DNA of 64,000 nt from Lacisediminihabitans profunda (GCF_008040105.1 NZ_VRMG01000011.1:62001-126000), one strand, 5' to 3'. Counted from the stretch's first letter, positions 44,069 to 53,393 are shown. Notes: a model not told the origin generated them from the letters alone. Numbers and translations: made by a program.

Positions 44069-46931
44069 GATCCTCCTCGTCGAAGGTTCCGGCCGGCTCG
44101 CCCAGCACCGACCCGCTCACGTTCTGCCGGCGTCGGCGGCGCGCCGTCGGAATCCCGAGGAGCAGGGTGAGTCCGAAGACGATGCCCTGGCCGACGAGGA
44201 TCCCCGCGCCGAGCTGGGTGCTGGTGTTGCCCGGCCGCTGCGGAGCCGCGCCGTCCGGCAGCGCATAGCGCCAGAGCAGCCCGTTGGCCGTGTTGCCGAC
44301 GGGGGCGAAGAGCGAGTTGCCGTCGAGTGCCTCGGCAGTACGCTGGTGCACCGCCTGCTGGTTGTCCTCGGGCGGGGTGAGGAGCACGAAGCCGATCGAC
44401 AGTTCGCCCAGGCTCGATGCGGCGTCGAATCCGCTTCGCGACGCGAGATTGCCCGAGAGCGTCGCGACGCGCTTCTGGTCGGCGGAGAGCCCGGTCGATG
44501 TGGAGGCGAGCGTCGACTGGTCGTCGAGAGTGGTGCCAGAGCCGCGTTCGACGACGGCCGACAGGGCGCCTCCGGCGAGCGGCGTCAGCACGAGGGTGCC
44601 GACGTCCGGACGGCCGTTCGCCTGGGCGGTGACCACGGCCGGCAGGATTCGGGAGCCGGGCTGCACGGTGGCCGTCGGCGCGAAGAGGGAACCGAGCAGC
44701 GGCACCACGAGCAGGGTCGAGGCCACCCCGGCGAGAACCCCGAGCGGAACCGAGACCCGGCCGAGCGAGTCGAGGCCGATGACGACGCTTCCGATGAGTC
44801 CGAGCCAGTAGAGGCTGAGCGCCGCTCCCGGCCAGATCACGACCGCTGCCCCGCCGGCCGTCGCCACGGAGAGGTGCGATCCGATCACCGCGGTGACGAA
44901 ACCGAGGAGCGCCAGGATCATCGACGGGGCGGCCCGCCGGGACCCGGGCACGAACAGGGCGAGCAGCGCAAGGGCGCCGATCGGTGCGAGCAGCACCGCC
45001 ACGAGCACGACCGGGGCCGTGCCCGGCAGGGAGAGCGAGTGGAGAACCGAACTCCAGCCGTGCAGGCCCGTTCCCGGCGAGGCGAGGGCGAGACGCAGGC
45101 CGGAGGTCTCCGCCCCGCCGGCAGGAACGCCAGGGTCGGCGAGAAGAGCGAGCGGGTTGCCGCGGGCGAACTGCTGCACCACAAGGGGGAGGAACAGGGC
45201 GGCCGCCGGCAGCGGAATCCAGATCAGCCGGTGCAGGCTCTTCGGGCGGGAGAGCAGGAGCGCGAGCCAGCAGACCAGCAGCGCGGGCGCCACCGATGGC
45301 GCGGATGCCGCAGCCACGGCGAGCAGAAGCGCCGAGCCGGCCGACGCCGACCACGATCTCGACGCGGAGAGGCCGGCGAGCAGCAGCCAGGGCAGAACGA
45401 CATGCACGATGGATGCGCCGAGGTGCCCGGCCGCGAGCGACCCGAGCAATGGAGGCGCGAGGGCGTACACGGCGGCGGCGAGGGCCGGCAGCCCCACCCG
45501 CGTGGTGAGACGACGAGCGAGGAACCAGGCGCCGAGGGAGGCGAGGGGAAGCGCGAGCAGGTAGACGCCGAGGATGCCGAGGGACGGCTGCCAGAACGTG
45601 ATCGAGCCCAGCACGGCGAGCACGTAGGCGAACGGGTCGGAGGCGCCGAGGAATCCCACCCCGATCTCGCGCCAGCCGTAGCCCACGTGCGACCAGAGCT
45701 GGCCGACGGTATCGCTCAGGGGAAGCAGGGTGCCGCCGACAAGGGAGGAGGCGCCGAGCACCGGACCGCTGAACACGATTCCGACGACGGCGGCCAGCAC
45801 GACGACCCAGAGGCCGCCATGGGCGACGAACTCGGCGCGCGGTGCACCTTGCACCGCCACCACGGTGGAGGAGGCCGCCTCTTCCCTCGCTTGCGCGCGC
45901 CGCTCGCGCACCACGCGGCCGGGGACCCGCAGCGAGGCGATCGCCGCCCAGCCGAGGGTGCGACTGCGGGCGAGGTTGCGCCTGGCCCGGCCAACCCCTG
46001 TCGTTCCGAACGCCACGGCGAAGGCGGCGGCGAACTCCCCGCCGACGAGTCCCGGTCGTTTGGCGAGTACCTGCCCGATCGCGCGCAGCACGGCGAGCGG
46101 CACGAGTGACAGCCAGTGGAACACGAGCGAGGCGGCCGGTGCGTAGACGAGTCGGCGATGTAACTGGGCCGTCCGAGCGATTCGGGCCCGCCGCATCTCG
46201 GACACCGACGCGCGGGAGAAGGTCTCCGGGCCGCCGGCGCTCGCGACCTTTGCTCCCGGCACGACGACCACGCGGTAGCCGGCGAGGCGCGCCCGCACCG
46301 AGAAGTCGAGAGCGGCATCGATGCTCGGCAGTCCCGGGTCGAATCCGCCGAGCGCGGTCCACAACGAGCGCCGAACGAGCATTCCGCCGGCCGCGACGCC
46401 GAGAACGTCGTCCTGCACGTCGTGCTGGGCCTGATCCAGTTCACCCTCGACGAGGGCGAAGGAGGCGCCGAACCGCGTCATGGTCTCGCCGAACTCGGCG
46501 ATCACATCCGGCTGTTCCCAGCGCATGAGCTTGGGGGCCGCGATGGCCACCGAGGGGGCGATCTCGACGGCCCCGAGCAGTTGGGCGAGCGCGTTCGGCT
46601 CCGGGGCGTTGTCATGGGCGAGCAGCCACAGCCATTCGTCGTCCGTCGCGCCACCCGGAGGCGCGCCGGGCGCGGGCGGAGCGAATGCGGCGGGCGCAGC
46701 AACGTGAAGGGCGCGGGCGACGGCCGAGCCGAAGGTCGTCTTCGATCCGACCGAGACGAGCTGGGTGGGCCCGAACTCGGCGAGGAGCTCGGCGGAGTCG
46801 TCCGTCGAGCCGGCGTCGACACCGATCACGTCGTCGGGCAGACGGGACTGCCGAGCGATCCCCGCGATGGTTCGTTCGAGGTACGCCGCCCCCGAGTGGA
46901 CAACGAGTATCGCTGTGACTCTCGCTTGCAT
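44061..46931 (-). CDS. Large GT2 glycosyltransferase fused to a polytopic membrane domain
   Basis: 956 residues. An N-terminal GT2 domain (1-280: VTAILVVHSGAAYLERTIAGIARQSRLPDDVIGVDAGSTDDS, LWLLAHDNAPEP, GGFDPGLPSIDAALDFSVRARLAGYRVVVVPGA) is followed by about 12-14 transmembrane helices (300-800), an extracellular loop and a final helix with an RRRRR anchor. Similar fusions sit upstream of DUF5719 and beside whiB2 in many actinobacteria. It probably transfers a sugar to or across the membrane; the acceptor is unknown. TAGTCT lies seven bases before the ATG, suggesting leaderless translation. Confidence 0.85.
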   Translation of the reverse strand: MQARVTAILVVHSGAAYLERTIAGIARQSRLPDDVIGVDAGSTDDSAELLAEFGPTQLVSVGSKTTFGSAVARALHVAAPAAFAPPAPGAPPGGATDDEWLWLLAHDNAPEPNALAQLLGAVEIAPSVAIAAPKLMRWEQPDVIAEFGETMTRFGASFALVEGELDQAQHDVQDDVLGVAAGGMLVRRSLWTALGGFDPGLPSIDAALDFSVRARLAGYRVVVVPGAKVASAGGPETFSRASVSEMRRARIARTAQLHRRLVYAPAASLVFHWLSLVPLAVLRAIGQVLAKRPGLVGGEFAAAFAVAFGTTGVGRARRNLARSRTLGWAAIASLRVPGRVVRERRAQAREEAASSTVVAVQGAPRAEFVAHGGLWVVVLAAVVGIVFSGPVLGASSLVGGTLLPLSDTVGQLWSHVGYGWREIGVGFLGASDPFAYVLAVLGSITFWQPSLGILGVYLLALPLASLGAWFLARRLTTRVGLPALAAAVYALAPPLLGSLAAGHLGASIVHVVLPWLLLAGLSASRSWSASAGSALLLAVAAASAPSVAPALLVCWLALLLSRPKSLHRLIWIPLPAAALFLPLVVQQFARGNPLALLADPGVPAGGAETSGLRLALASPGTGLHGWSSVLHSLSLPGTAPVVLVAVLLAPIGALALLALFVPGSRRAAPSMILALLGFVTAVIGSHLSVATAGGAAVVIWPGAALSLYWLGLIGSVVIGLDSLGRVSVPLGVLAGVASTLLVVPLLGSLFAPTATVQPGSRILPAVVTAQANGRPDVGTLVLTPLAGGALSAVVERGSGTTLDDQSTLASTSTGLSADQKRVATLSGNLASRSGFDAASSLGELSIGFVLLTPPEDNQQAVHQRTAEALDGNSLFAPVGNTANGLLWRYALPDGAAPQRPGNTSTQLGAGILVGQGIVFGLTLLLGIPTARRRRRQNVSGSVLGEPAGTFDEEDHD

Positions 46932-46944
46932 CTAATCGAGACTA
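46932..46944 (-). promoter_or_regulatory. -10 box and leaderless start of the GT2-membrane fusion gene
   Basis: Minus strand: TAGTCT (46944 to 46939), seven bases, ATG at 46931. No ribosome site. Confidence 0.45.
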
Positions 46945-47036
46945 AGCGGGTTGGGCGTGGATCGGGAGGCCGACACGCACGGGGCGCGGTGAATCATCCG
47001 AGTCACACCGGCCCCACCTGATGCGAGCGGGGATGG

Positions 47037-47354
47037 TTACGCGCGCTTGCGGAGTTTGCGACGCTCGCGCTCCGAGAGTCCGCCCCAGATTCCGAAACGC
47101 TCGTCATTCTGGAGCGCGTACTCCAGGCACTGGGCCTTCACCTCGCAGGATGAGCAGATCTTCTTCGCGTCGCGCGTCGATCCGCCCTTTTCCGGAAAGA
47201 AGGCCTCCGGATCGGTCTGCGCACAGAGTGAATCCGTCTGCCAGGAAAGCGGATTCTCGTCGTCGAGTTTCCCACGCACGCCGGGAACTCCCAGTCGAAC
47301 GGGGTCGACGAACCAGTCCTCAGGTACACCTCGGCGCTGTTCGTCGATCGCCAT
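47037..47354 (-). CDS. whiB2: WhiB2/WhmD-type iron-sulfur regulator
   Basis: 105 residues from ATG 47354 with GGGGAG 12-7 bases upstream. Cluster cysteines C44, C67, C70 and C76, the GIWGG turn, and the C-terminal ERERRKLRKRA DNA-binding helix are present. The long N-terminal extension (37 residues before WQTDSLC) and the neighbouring glycan genes fit WhiB2/WhmD/WhiB of Streptomyces, required for septation and cell division. Confidence 0.93.
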   Translation of the reverse strand: MAIDEQRRGVPEDWFVDPVRLGVPGVRGKLDDENPLSWQTDSLCAQTDPEAFFPEKGGSTRDAKKICSSCEVKAQCLEYALQNDERFGIWGGLSERERRKLRKRA

Positions 47355-47405
47355 AACATATCTCCCCTCGATAATGCGCTCGGCATGCGCATCACGTTAG
47401 AAGTA

Positions 47406-47434
47406 ATTACACCCGTGTAGTTCCGTCCCGTCAA
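47406..47434 (-). promoter_or_regulatory. Near-consensus sigma-A promoter of whiB2
   Basis: Minus strand: TTGACG (47434-47429), 17-bp spacer, TGTAAT (47411-47406). Each hexamer matches the consensus in five of six positions. It predicts a start near 47399 and a 45-nt leader containing the GGGGAG ribosome site. Confidence 0.75.
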
Positions 47435-47534
47435 GTCGCAAATGGTAAAGCCTCAATTCGCTGTCGAGGGTTCGCGACGCGCCGCGGCCCTCAAATGGGG
47501 GGCACGATATATCGGGCCGCCCGGGAATAGCCTC

Positions 47535-48500
47535 TCAGCGGCCGTAGGCCCGGCGTGCGGCCCACGCGCTCGACACCATTTCGGTGAGTGAATGCCGCAT
47601 TTTCCAGTCCAGATCCCGAGCTGCGAGGTCCCCGGCGGCCACGATCCTGGCGGGATCCCCCGGGCGTCGCGGGCCGATCTCCGGAACGAAATCGATGCCG
47701 GTGACCTGCGCCACCGTCGCCATTATCTCGCCGACCGAGACGCCGTCGCCGCTGCCGAGGTTGTAGGCGGGCTCGAGCGGTTCGCCGGCATCCAGGCGGC
47801 GCGCGGCGGCGACGTGCGAGACAGCGAGATCTGCCACGTGGATGTAGTCCCGCACGTTGGTGCCGTCGGGTGTCGGATAGTCGTTGCCGTTGATGCGCGG
47901 CGTGCGTCCGGCCACGAGGGCGTCGAACACGAGCGGGAAGAGGTTGTGCGGACTCGTGTCGGAGATGCTCTCATCCCCGGAGCCCACGACGTTGAAGTAC
48001 CTCAGCGACGTGTGCCGCAGCCCCTCGGCCACGGCCTGATCGCGCAACAGCCACTCGCCGATGAGCTTGGACTCGCCGTACGGCGACTGGGGGTTCTTCG
48101 CGGTGTCCTCGGTGACGGTGTCGACGTCCGGCGTGCCGTACACGGCCGCGCTCGACGAGAACACGATGCGGTCCACCTTGCGGTCGCTCATGGCGGCGAG
48201 CAGGATCGCGGTTCCCGTGACGTTCTGTTCATAGGTGTGCAGCGGGCGCTGCACGGAGACACCCGCGTATTTGAAGCCGGCGACGTGGATCACGCCGGTC
48301 ACCTCGTGCTCGTCGATCGTGTCGACGATGCGGGCGCCATCCAGAATCGATGCCTGCACGAACGGGGCTCCCCGCGGCACGAAGCTCTTGTGTCCGGTGG
48401 AGAGGTCGTCGAGCACCACCGCTCGAAGGCCGGCATCGAGTAGCGATCGAACAACGTGTGCACCGATATAGCCGGCGCCGCCGGTCACAAGCCAAGTCAT
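47535..48500 (-). CDS. galE: UDP-glucose 4-epimerase
   Basis: 321 residues, an extended SDR. GGAGYIG (7-13) binds NAD; VFSSSAAVYG and YGESK supply the Ser and Tyr-Lys catalytic residues; RYFNVVGSGDES and NDYPTPDGTNVRDYIHVADLA are GalE signatures. It interconverts UDP-glucose and UDP-galactose for glycan synthesis. The gene seems leaderless. Confidence 0.93.
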   Translation of the reverse strand: MTWLVTGGAGYIGAHVVRSLLDAGLRAVVLDDLSTGHKSFVPRGAPFVQASILDGARIVDTIDEHEVTGVIHVAGFKYAGVSVQRPLHTYEQNVTGTAILLAAMSDRKVDRIVFSSSAAVYGTPDVDTVTEDTAKNPQSPYGESKLIGEWLLRDQAVAEGLRHTSLRYFNVVGSGDESISDTSPHNLFPLVFDALVAGRTPRINGNDYPTPDGTNVRDYIHVADLAVSHVAAARRLDAGEPLEPAYNLGSGDGVSVGEIMATVAQVTGIDFVPEIGPRRPGDPARIVAAGDLAARDLDWKMRHSLTEMVSSAWAARRAYGR

Positions 48501-48513
48501 GACCTACAGGCTA
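48501..48513 (-). promoter_or_regulatory. -10 box and leaderless start of galE
   Basis: Minus strand: TAGCCT (48513 to 48508), seven bases, ATG at 48500. No ribosome site between them. Confidence 0.45.
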
Positions 48514-48540
48514 GTACCGGGCGCCGACCGGCCGGCGTGC

Positions 48541-48654
48541 TCAGTACCGCGGACGCGTGGGCTGGCGCCGATAGCCGTCGTGGTGGATGGCGAAGAGGGA
48601 TCCGGCGATCGCCCAGACGGCGAGGCCCGTGATGATGAGTGCGAAAGTGATCAT
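48541..48654 (-). CDS. 37-residue single-helix membrane microprotein
   Basis: A short open frame, ATG 48654 to TGA 48541, encodes a hydrophobic helix (ITFALIITGLAVWAIAGSLF, residues 2-21) followed by a basic tail ending RRQPTRPRY. The helix-plus-charged-tail design, the match to small proteins I recall from other Microbacteriaceae, and a -10 box TAGATT seven bases upstream all argue it is translated. It diverges from the glxA-like gene and its start codon lies inside one of that regulator's putative half-sites. Function unknown. Confidence 0.65.
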   Translation of the reverse strand: MITFALIITGLAVWAIAGSLFAIHHDGYRRQPTRPRY

Positions 48655-48667
48655 GGCAGTAAATCTA
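48655..48667 (-). promoter_or_regulatory. -10 box and leaderless start of the microprotein
   Basis: Minus strand: TAGATT (48667 to 48662), seven bases, ATG. No ribosome site. Confidence 0.45.
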
Positions 48668-48680
48668 GGAGTTGCAACTA

Positions 48681-48705
48681 ACTGCCACGAGTGGCAGTAT
48701 TGCCA
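48681..48705. promoter_or_regulatory. Palindromic operator upstream of the GlxA-type regulator
   Basis: ACTGCCACGAGTGGCAGT (48681-48698) is a perfect palindrome with 8-bp arms and a 2-bp centre. A further half-site ATTGCCA follows at 48699-48705 and another, TGGCAGT, lies at 48654-48660 on the microprotein start. The location between divergent genes suggests autoregulation by the AraC-type protein. Confidence 0.6.
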
Positions 48706-48737
48706 TCAATCGTACATATCCAGCCAAAGGTGTGACC

Positions 48738-49691
48738 ATGCTCAAGAAGGTCGTTCTGCTCGCACTTCCCGGGGTCGCCCCGTTCGAGTTCGGCGTGGTC
48801 TGCGAGGTGTTCGGCATCGACCGCGTTGACAGCGGCGGGCCGGCGTTCGACTTCACCATCGCGACCGCCGCCCCCGGCCCGGTGCGCACCAGCCTCGGCT
48901 TCGACATGATCATCGAACACGACCTGGCCGCGGCAGCCGATGCCGACCTCATCGCGGTCCCCGCCCACTCTCTCGACACGATCGACGAGGCGTACCTCGA
49001 GGTGATCCGGGCCGCCGAGGCGCGCGGCGCGTGGGTGTTGAGCGTCTGCAGCGGGGCCTTCGCGCTCGCGCAGGCCGGCATCCTCGACGGGCGCCGAAGC
49101 ACCACCCACTGGATGCACACCGACCGGCTCGCGGCCGCCTTCCCCGCGACGTCGGTCGACCCCGACGTGCTCTTCGTGGAAGACCGCAAGGTGGTCACGA
49201 GCGCCGGCACCGCCGCGGGCATCGACGCCGCCCTGCACATCGTGCGCAAGGAGCTCGGAGCCTCGGTGGCGAACGTGATCGCGCGGCGGATGGTGGTGCC
49301 GCCGCAGCGGGACGGCGGGCAGTCCCAGTACATCGACTTTCCGATCACCGAGCGCTGCGCCGACTCCTTCGCCGAGGTGGCGGAGTGGATGCTGAAGAAC
49401 CTCGCCGAGGACCTCACCATCGACCAGCTGGCCCGCAAGGCCCTCATGTCTCCGCGCACCTTCGCGCGGCGCTTCCGTGCCGACATGGGAACCACGCCGG
49501 CGGCGTGGCTCAACAAGCAGCGCATCATCCGTGCCCAGAACCTGCTCGAGACCACCGACCAGAGCCTCGAGTCGATCGCCGCGGACACCGGCTTCGGCAC
49601 GGCGGCGGTCATGCGCCACCACTTCGTCAAGGTGCTGCAGACCACACCGACCGCCTACCGGCGCACCTTCGGCGAGCGCCTCGCCGGCTGA
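48738..49691 (+). CDS. GlxA-family AraC-type transcriptional regulator
   Basis: 317 residues from ATG 48738, following AAAGG. The N-terminal DJ-1/PfpI-like domain (1-180, VVLLALPGVAPFEFGVVCEVFGID, VLSVCSGAFALAQAGILDG with the nucleophile-elbow cysteine) precedes two AraC HTH motifs (LTIDQLARKALMSPRTFARRF, LESIAADTGFGTAAVMRHHF). Such regulators sense small molecules and govern amine, arginine or osmolyte catabolism. The conserved cysteine may have a sensory role. It sits behind a palindromic operator. Confidence 0.88.
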   Translation: MLKKVVLLALPGVAPFEFGVVCEVFGIDRVDSGGPAFDFTIATAAPGPVRTSLGFDMIIEHDLAAAADADLIAVPAHSLDTIDEAYLEVIRAAEARGAWVLSVCSGAFALAQAGILDGRRSTTHWMHTDRLAAAFPATSVDPDVLFVEDRKVVTSAGTAAGIDAALHIVRKELGASVANVIARRMVVPPQRDGGQSQYIDFPITERCADSFAEVAEWMLKNLAEDLTIDQLARKALMSPRTFARRFRADMGTTPAAWLNKQRIIRAQNLLETTDQSLESIAADTGFGTAAVMRHHFVKVLQTTPTAYRRTFGERLAG

Positions 49692-49840
49692 GTCGCCCGC
49701 TCCCAGCCCACGGAACGCGCCAACGATGGGGCCGGCAAGCGACGCCCGCGAAGGGAACGCGGAGCCCATCTGAGCTCGCCCGATCGGACTCGGCCGTGAC
49801 CAACGTATGGCAGGATGCATGGGTGCGCGAAGGAGAGTCA

Positions 49841-50566
49841 GTGAAGCGAAGCGTGGTGCTGCCGGTCTATAACGAAGAGGGCTCGGTGGCTCGAACGATC
49901 GCTGCGGTCGCCTCCGAGGTGGCCGAATGGCCCGATTGCGAGATCCTGGTCTGCGACAACGCCAGTACCGACGACACCGTCGCCGTTGTTCGCGATCTCG
50001 CCGAGGCCGACCCGCGAATCAGGGTTCTGACCGCCGAGTCCAACGGGCTGTATGCCTGGAACGTCGGCCGGGGGATCAACTCCGCCCAGGGCGACAGAAT
50101 CTTTGTACTCGACGGGGACGGGCAGTATCCACCGTCGGTCTTCCACGATCTCGACAGGGAGCTCGCCGGTGGGGCGGGCCTCGTCCTTGGACACCGCACT
50201 GTGCGGGTAGGCGGCGCTGTGCGCGTGATCGCGTCGTACACCTACTTGACGCTGTGCCGCCTGTACCTGGGATTCGACCTCAGGGACATCAACGCCGGGG
50301 CTCGTGGGCTCTCCCACGAGTTCGCGTCGCACGTGCAGATCCGTCACCTCGGGTCGATGGTCAACCCGGAACTGTACGCGACCGCGGTGAGCCTCGGCTT
50401 CGCGGTGCAGGAGGTGTCCGTGGGTCACGAGCACCGCGTCGCCGGAGAGACGAGCCACGTCTTCGGCCGTCCGCTTGCGCTCATCCGCCAGGCGACCGAG
50501 TACTTCTCTTTCCTCAGGAAGAGCTACTCCCCGCTCGGACGACCGAGGCTCACGCGTCGCCGATAG
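49841..50566 (+). CDS. Family 2 glycosyltransferase, polyprenyl-phosphate type
   Basis: 241 residues from GTG 49841 with AGGAG five bases upstream. A single GT2 domain: SVVLPVYNEEGSVARTIAAVASEV, ILVCDNASTDDTV, RIFVLDGDGQYPPSVFHDLDREL (DGDGQYPP as the catalytic metal site), then INAGARGLS. No membrane helices beyond the core, so it resembles DPM1-like polyprenyl-phosphate sugar transferases. It faces the large membrane protein gene and probably supplies a lipid-linked sugar to it. Confidence 0.85.
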   Translation: MKRSVVLPVYNEEGSVARTIAAVASEVAEWPDCEILVCDNASTDDTVAVVRDLAEADPRIRVLTAESNGLYAWNVGRGINSAQGDRIFVLDGDGQYPPSVFHDLDRELAGGAGLVLGHRTVRVGGAVRVIASYTYLTLCRLYLGFDLRDINAGARGLSHEFASHVQIRHLGSMVNPELYATAVSLGFAVQEVSVGHEHRVAGETSHVFGRPLALIRQATEYFSFLRKSYSPLGRPRLTRRR

Positions 50567-50593
50567 AACCTCGGTCGGTGGGCAGGCCCGGGG

Positions 50594-52429
50594 TTACGGG
50601 CGGGAGAGCTTCCAGATCGTCATCGAGAATTCCTTGTTCTTAGAAGGATGCACGGCGGCCTTCACGAAGTCCCCCGGGAAGCTGATGCCGCAGTCTTGGA
50701 GTGCTGAGACGGTCTGCTTCACGACCTGGCTTCCTGCCTTCGCGTTCCCCGGCTGAAGCACGAAGAGCTTCGTCGGCGCCTTGTGGTCAGCGCACGCGGC
50801 GGTGATCGAGCGGAACGATACCGGCCAGAACGTCTCGACCCACGGACTGGCGAACGGGCTGTTGTTGAACGTCAGGATGCCGCCCGGCGACGAGATCGCT
50901 ATCGTCGGGGTGCTTCCCGCCTTCAACGACCGCGCCTGCGAGCTGATCCAGTCGGCCCATTCCGCCTCCTGCGCCGTCAGGAGCATCCCCTGCAGGTGGG
51001 TCGCGTTCGTCGGCGACTGCTGCAGCGCATAGGGCGCGGTGCGGTACGGATGGTTGACCACATCACCGCGAACCGCGATCGCCGACAGGAGCAGTAGGCA
51101 AACCAGGATCACCGGGGGCATCGTCGACAGCCCCGAGTGGCCCCTGAGCGCCAGCCGCTGGCCCAGGAACACCAGCAGGAATGCCAGCGCAACCGCCCAG
51201 ATCGTGGATGAATAGAGCAACTGTCCGATGATGCCGTTGTTGGTGCCGACGGCGCCGGCGAACGGAGTCGCGATCACGACGATGCAGCCGAAGATCACGA
51301 CCCATTTCGCCTGGGAGGTGAGTTCGCCCCCGCCACGAGAAACACCGAGCCACAGTGTCACGAGTATCAGCGCCGCGCTCCCCGTGAACAGGGTGAAGTA
51401 GCCGAGGTCCGCGAACGGCACGTTGGTGACCGGCCAGACGAACAGCGAAATGACGGTCAGCACTCCGAATATCCCCGCCGTTGCGGCCACCAGGCCCGCG
51501 GCCTGGCGGCTCACTCGGGCAGAAAGCAGCCCAAGCAGAAGCGAGACGAGCACGACGAAGAAGGTAATCGACAGGAGGATCGTGCGAACGGAGCCCGCGA
51601 ACGAGAGTCCATAGGTCTTGAGAAGTTCGCCCACCGGATGGTCGTAGGCACTCCTCGCCGAGTCATCGAAGATCAGGGAGAGAAGGTTCTTGGCGTAGTC
51701 GAAGAACGGGAATCCCGACACAAGCAGCAAGAGCAGTCCCACAACGACTCCGACGGCCAGGGTGAGCACCCGCCGCGAAAACACGAGGGTCGGCCTCGAA
51801 ATGAAGAGCGCCGCGATGACGAGGGCACCGAAGACGATCCCCGTGGTGATCTTGACCGCGACCAACAGCACGACGATCGCGCCGAGGCCAACCCAAATCG
51901 AAAGGACGATGCGCGGGCCGACAACGGGCTTGGCCGTGATTCGCGAAACCACGAGAAGCACGATCAGGCCTGCGCCCACCTGGGTGAGCCAGGAAGAAAT
52001 CTCGTTATAGCCGAGGTAGCGGGGCGGATACGCCCAGGCCACGAACGTACCGATCTGGCTCACCGCGAGGATGAGCAGCCAGTTGGTCAGGCGCAGAGTC
52101 CAGCCGAGCGCGCTCGCCGTGCGATGAGCGACGACGAGAAGGAATGCCGAGACCAGGAAGTACCCGACCAGGCGAATGACACGGAAGGCGATGACGCTCT
52201 GCCCTGTCGCGACGAAGAGCGGATGCAACACGTGCTGGAAGCCCCACGCCTCGCCGACGGCGATCCGATTGCTCGAGATGAGGCTGTAGACCCACGCCTC
52301 ATCCGTCCAGTCGAATCCTCGCGGGATTGCCCAGGCAAGCACGCCGTAGACGACGGCCACAAGCACGAGTGACGCGATCAGCCAGACGATCGAGAGGCGC
52401 GTGAACAAGCGGGTGTTGGGCTCCTGCAT
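50594..52429 (-). CDS. Polytopic membrane protein, GT-C-like
   Basis: 611 residues with about 12 transmembrane helices. The first extracytoplasmic loop carries FDWTDEAWVYSL, with an acidic DE pair typical of GT-C (lipid-phosphate-sugar dependent) transferases. A C-terminal soluble domain of about 130 residues (WADWISSQARSLKAGSTPTIAISSPGG, KLFVLQPGNAKAG) follows. It may use the lipid-linked sugar made by the adjacent GT2. Specificity is unknown. Confidence 0.65.
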   Translation of the reverse strand: MQEPNTRLFTRLSIVWLIASLVLVAVVYGVLAWAIPRGFDWTDEAWVYSLISSNRIAVGEAWGFQHVLHPLFVATGQSVIAFRVIRLVGYFLVSAFLLVVAHRTASALGWTLRLTNWLLILAVSQIGTFVAWAYPPRYLGYNEISSWLTQVGAGLIVLLVVSRITAKPVVGPRIVLSIWVGLGAIVVLLVAVKITTGIVFGALVIAALFISRPTLVFSRRVLTLAVGVVVGLLLLLVSGFPFFDYAKNLLSLIFDDSARSAYDHPVGELLKTYGLSFAGSVRTILLSITFFVVLVSLLLGLLSARVSRQAAGLVAATAGIFGVLTVISLFVWPVTNVPFADLGYFTLFTGSAALILVTLWLGVSRGGGELTSQAKWVVIFGCIVVIATPFAGAVGTNNGIIGQLLYSSTIWAVALAFLLVFLGQRLALRGHSGLSTMPPVILVCLLLLSAIAVRGDVVNHPYRTAPYALQQSPTNATHLQGMLLTAQEAEWADWISSQARSLKAGSTPTIAISSPGGILTFNNSPFASPWVETFWPVSFRSITAACADHKAPTKLFVLQPGNAKAGSQVVKQTVSALQDCGISFPGDFVKAAVHPSKNKEFSMTIWKLSRP

Positions 52430-52578
52430 GGGAGATCAGGTCCTTTAGTCGGCGTTTCGCGGCCGCCCTATACTGGACCGTCGAGACTCATTCTCAGATC
52501 AGTGAAGTCACGACGCCGCTCGGAATCGATGCTAATCGATCACCTGACACGAGGCGCACAAGGGAACCGGTACATCAA

Positions 52579-53367
52579 GTGAATCCAGAAGACGTGCCCG
52601 TCTTTATTCTCGCGGGGGGCCTCGGGACTCGCTTCCGGGAGCAGACCCACTCGGTGCCGAAGCCGATGATCAACATCGACGGCAAGCCGATCATCTGGCA
52701 CATCATGAGCAAGTACGCCTCGCATGGCTTCCGCAAATTCGTTGTCTGCGCCGGATACAAGGCAGAAGTCATCAAGGACTACTTCCTCAACTACCAGGAG
52801 ATCAACTCCGACTTCACCGTCGACATGCGCGACAAGTCGGTGACCTTCCATTCGAAACAGGTGGAGGACTGGAGCGTCACCGTCGCGTTCACCGGCGCGG
52901 AGACGATGACTGGGTACCGCATCCACAACGCCACTGAACGCTTTCTTGGCGACGCTCCGGCCTTCGCGCTGACCTACGGTGACGGCCTGACCGACGTGGA
53001 CCTCGCCGAGGAACTCAAATTCCACGAGGCGCACGGCAAGACCGGAACCGTCCTCGGCATCCACCCTCCTGCCCGGTTCGGCGAGATCCTGGCCAGCGAA
53101 GGCCTGGTCAGCACGTTTGCCGAGAAGAAGCCCCTCGCCGCCAGCTGGATCTCCGGTGGATTCTTCTTCTTCAATCGCGACTTCCGTTCCTATCTGCGCG
53201 ATGAGGAAGACCTGGTTCTCGAGGAGTCGCCCCTGCGCAGTCTCGTGGACGACAAAAAACTCATGCTCTTCGAGCACGAAGGCTTCTGGGCCTGCATGGA
53301 CACGCAGCGCGACCACGACCTGCTGGACAATCTCGCGCGCTCGGGCGATGCCCCGTGGCTGCGCTGA
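52579..53367 (+). CDS. rfbF: Sugar-1-phosphate cytidylyltransferase (RfbF-like)
   Basis: 262 residues from GTG 52579. The nucleotidyltransferase motif LAGGLGTRFREQTHSVPKPMINIDGKPIIWHIM and the RfbF-type features YKAEVIKDYF, VAFTGAETMTGYRIHN, LTYGDGLTDVDL and GFFFFNRDFRSYL identify it. Typical RfbF makes CDP-glucose for CDP-3,6-dideoxyhexoses. It starts a five-gene operon in which no CDP-glucose 4,6-dehydratase is recognised. Confidence 0.85.
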   Translation: MNPEDVPVFILAGGLGTRFREQTHSVPKPMINIDGKPIIWHIMSKYASHGFRKFVVCAGYKAEVIKDYFLNYQEINSDFTVDMRDKSVTFHSKQVEDWSVTVAFTGAETMTGYRIHNATERFLGDAPAFALTYGDGLTDVDLAEELKFHEAHGKTGTVLGIHPPARFGEILASEGLVSTFAEKKPLAASWISGGFFFFNRDFRSYLRDEEDLVLEESPLRSLVDDKKLMLFEHEGFWACMDTQRDHDLLDNLARSGDAPWLR

Positions 53368-53393
53368 CCCACCCCAAAACCGAGAGAGCAAAC

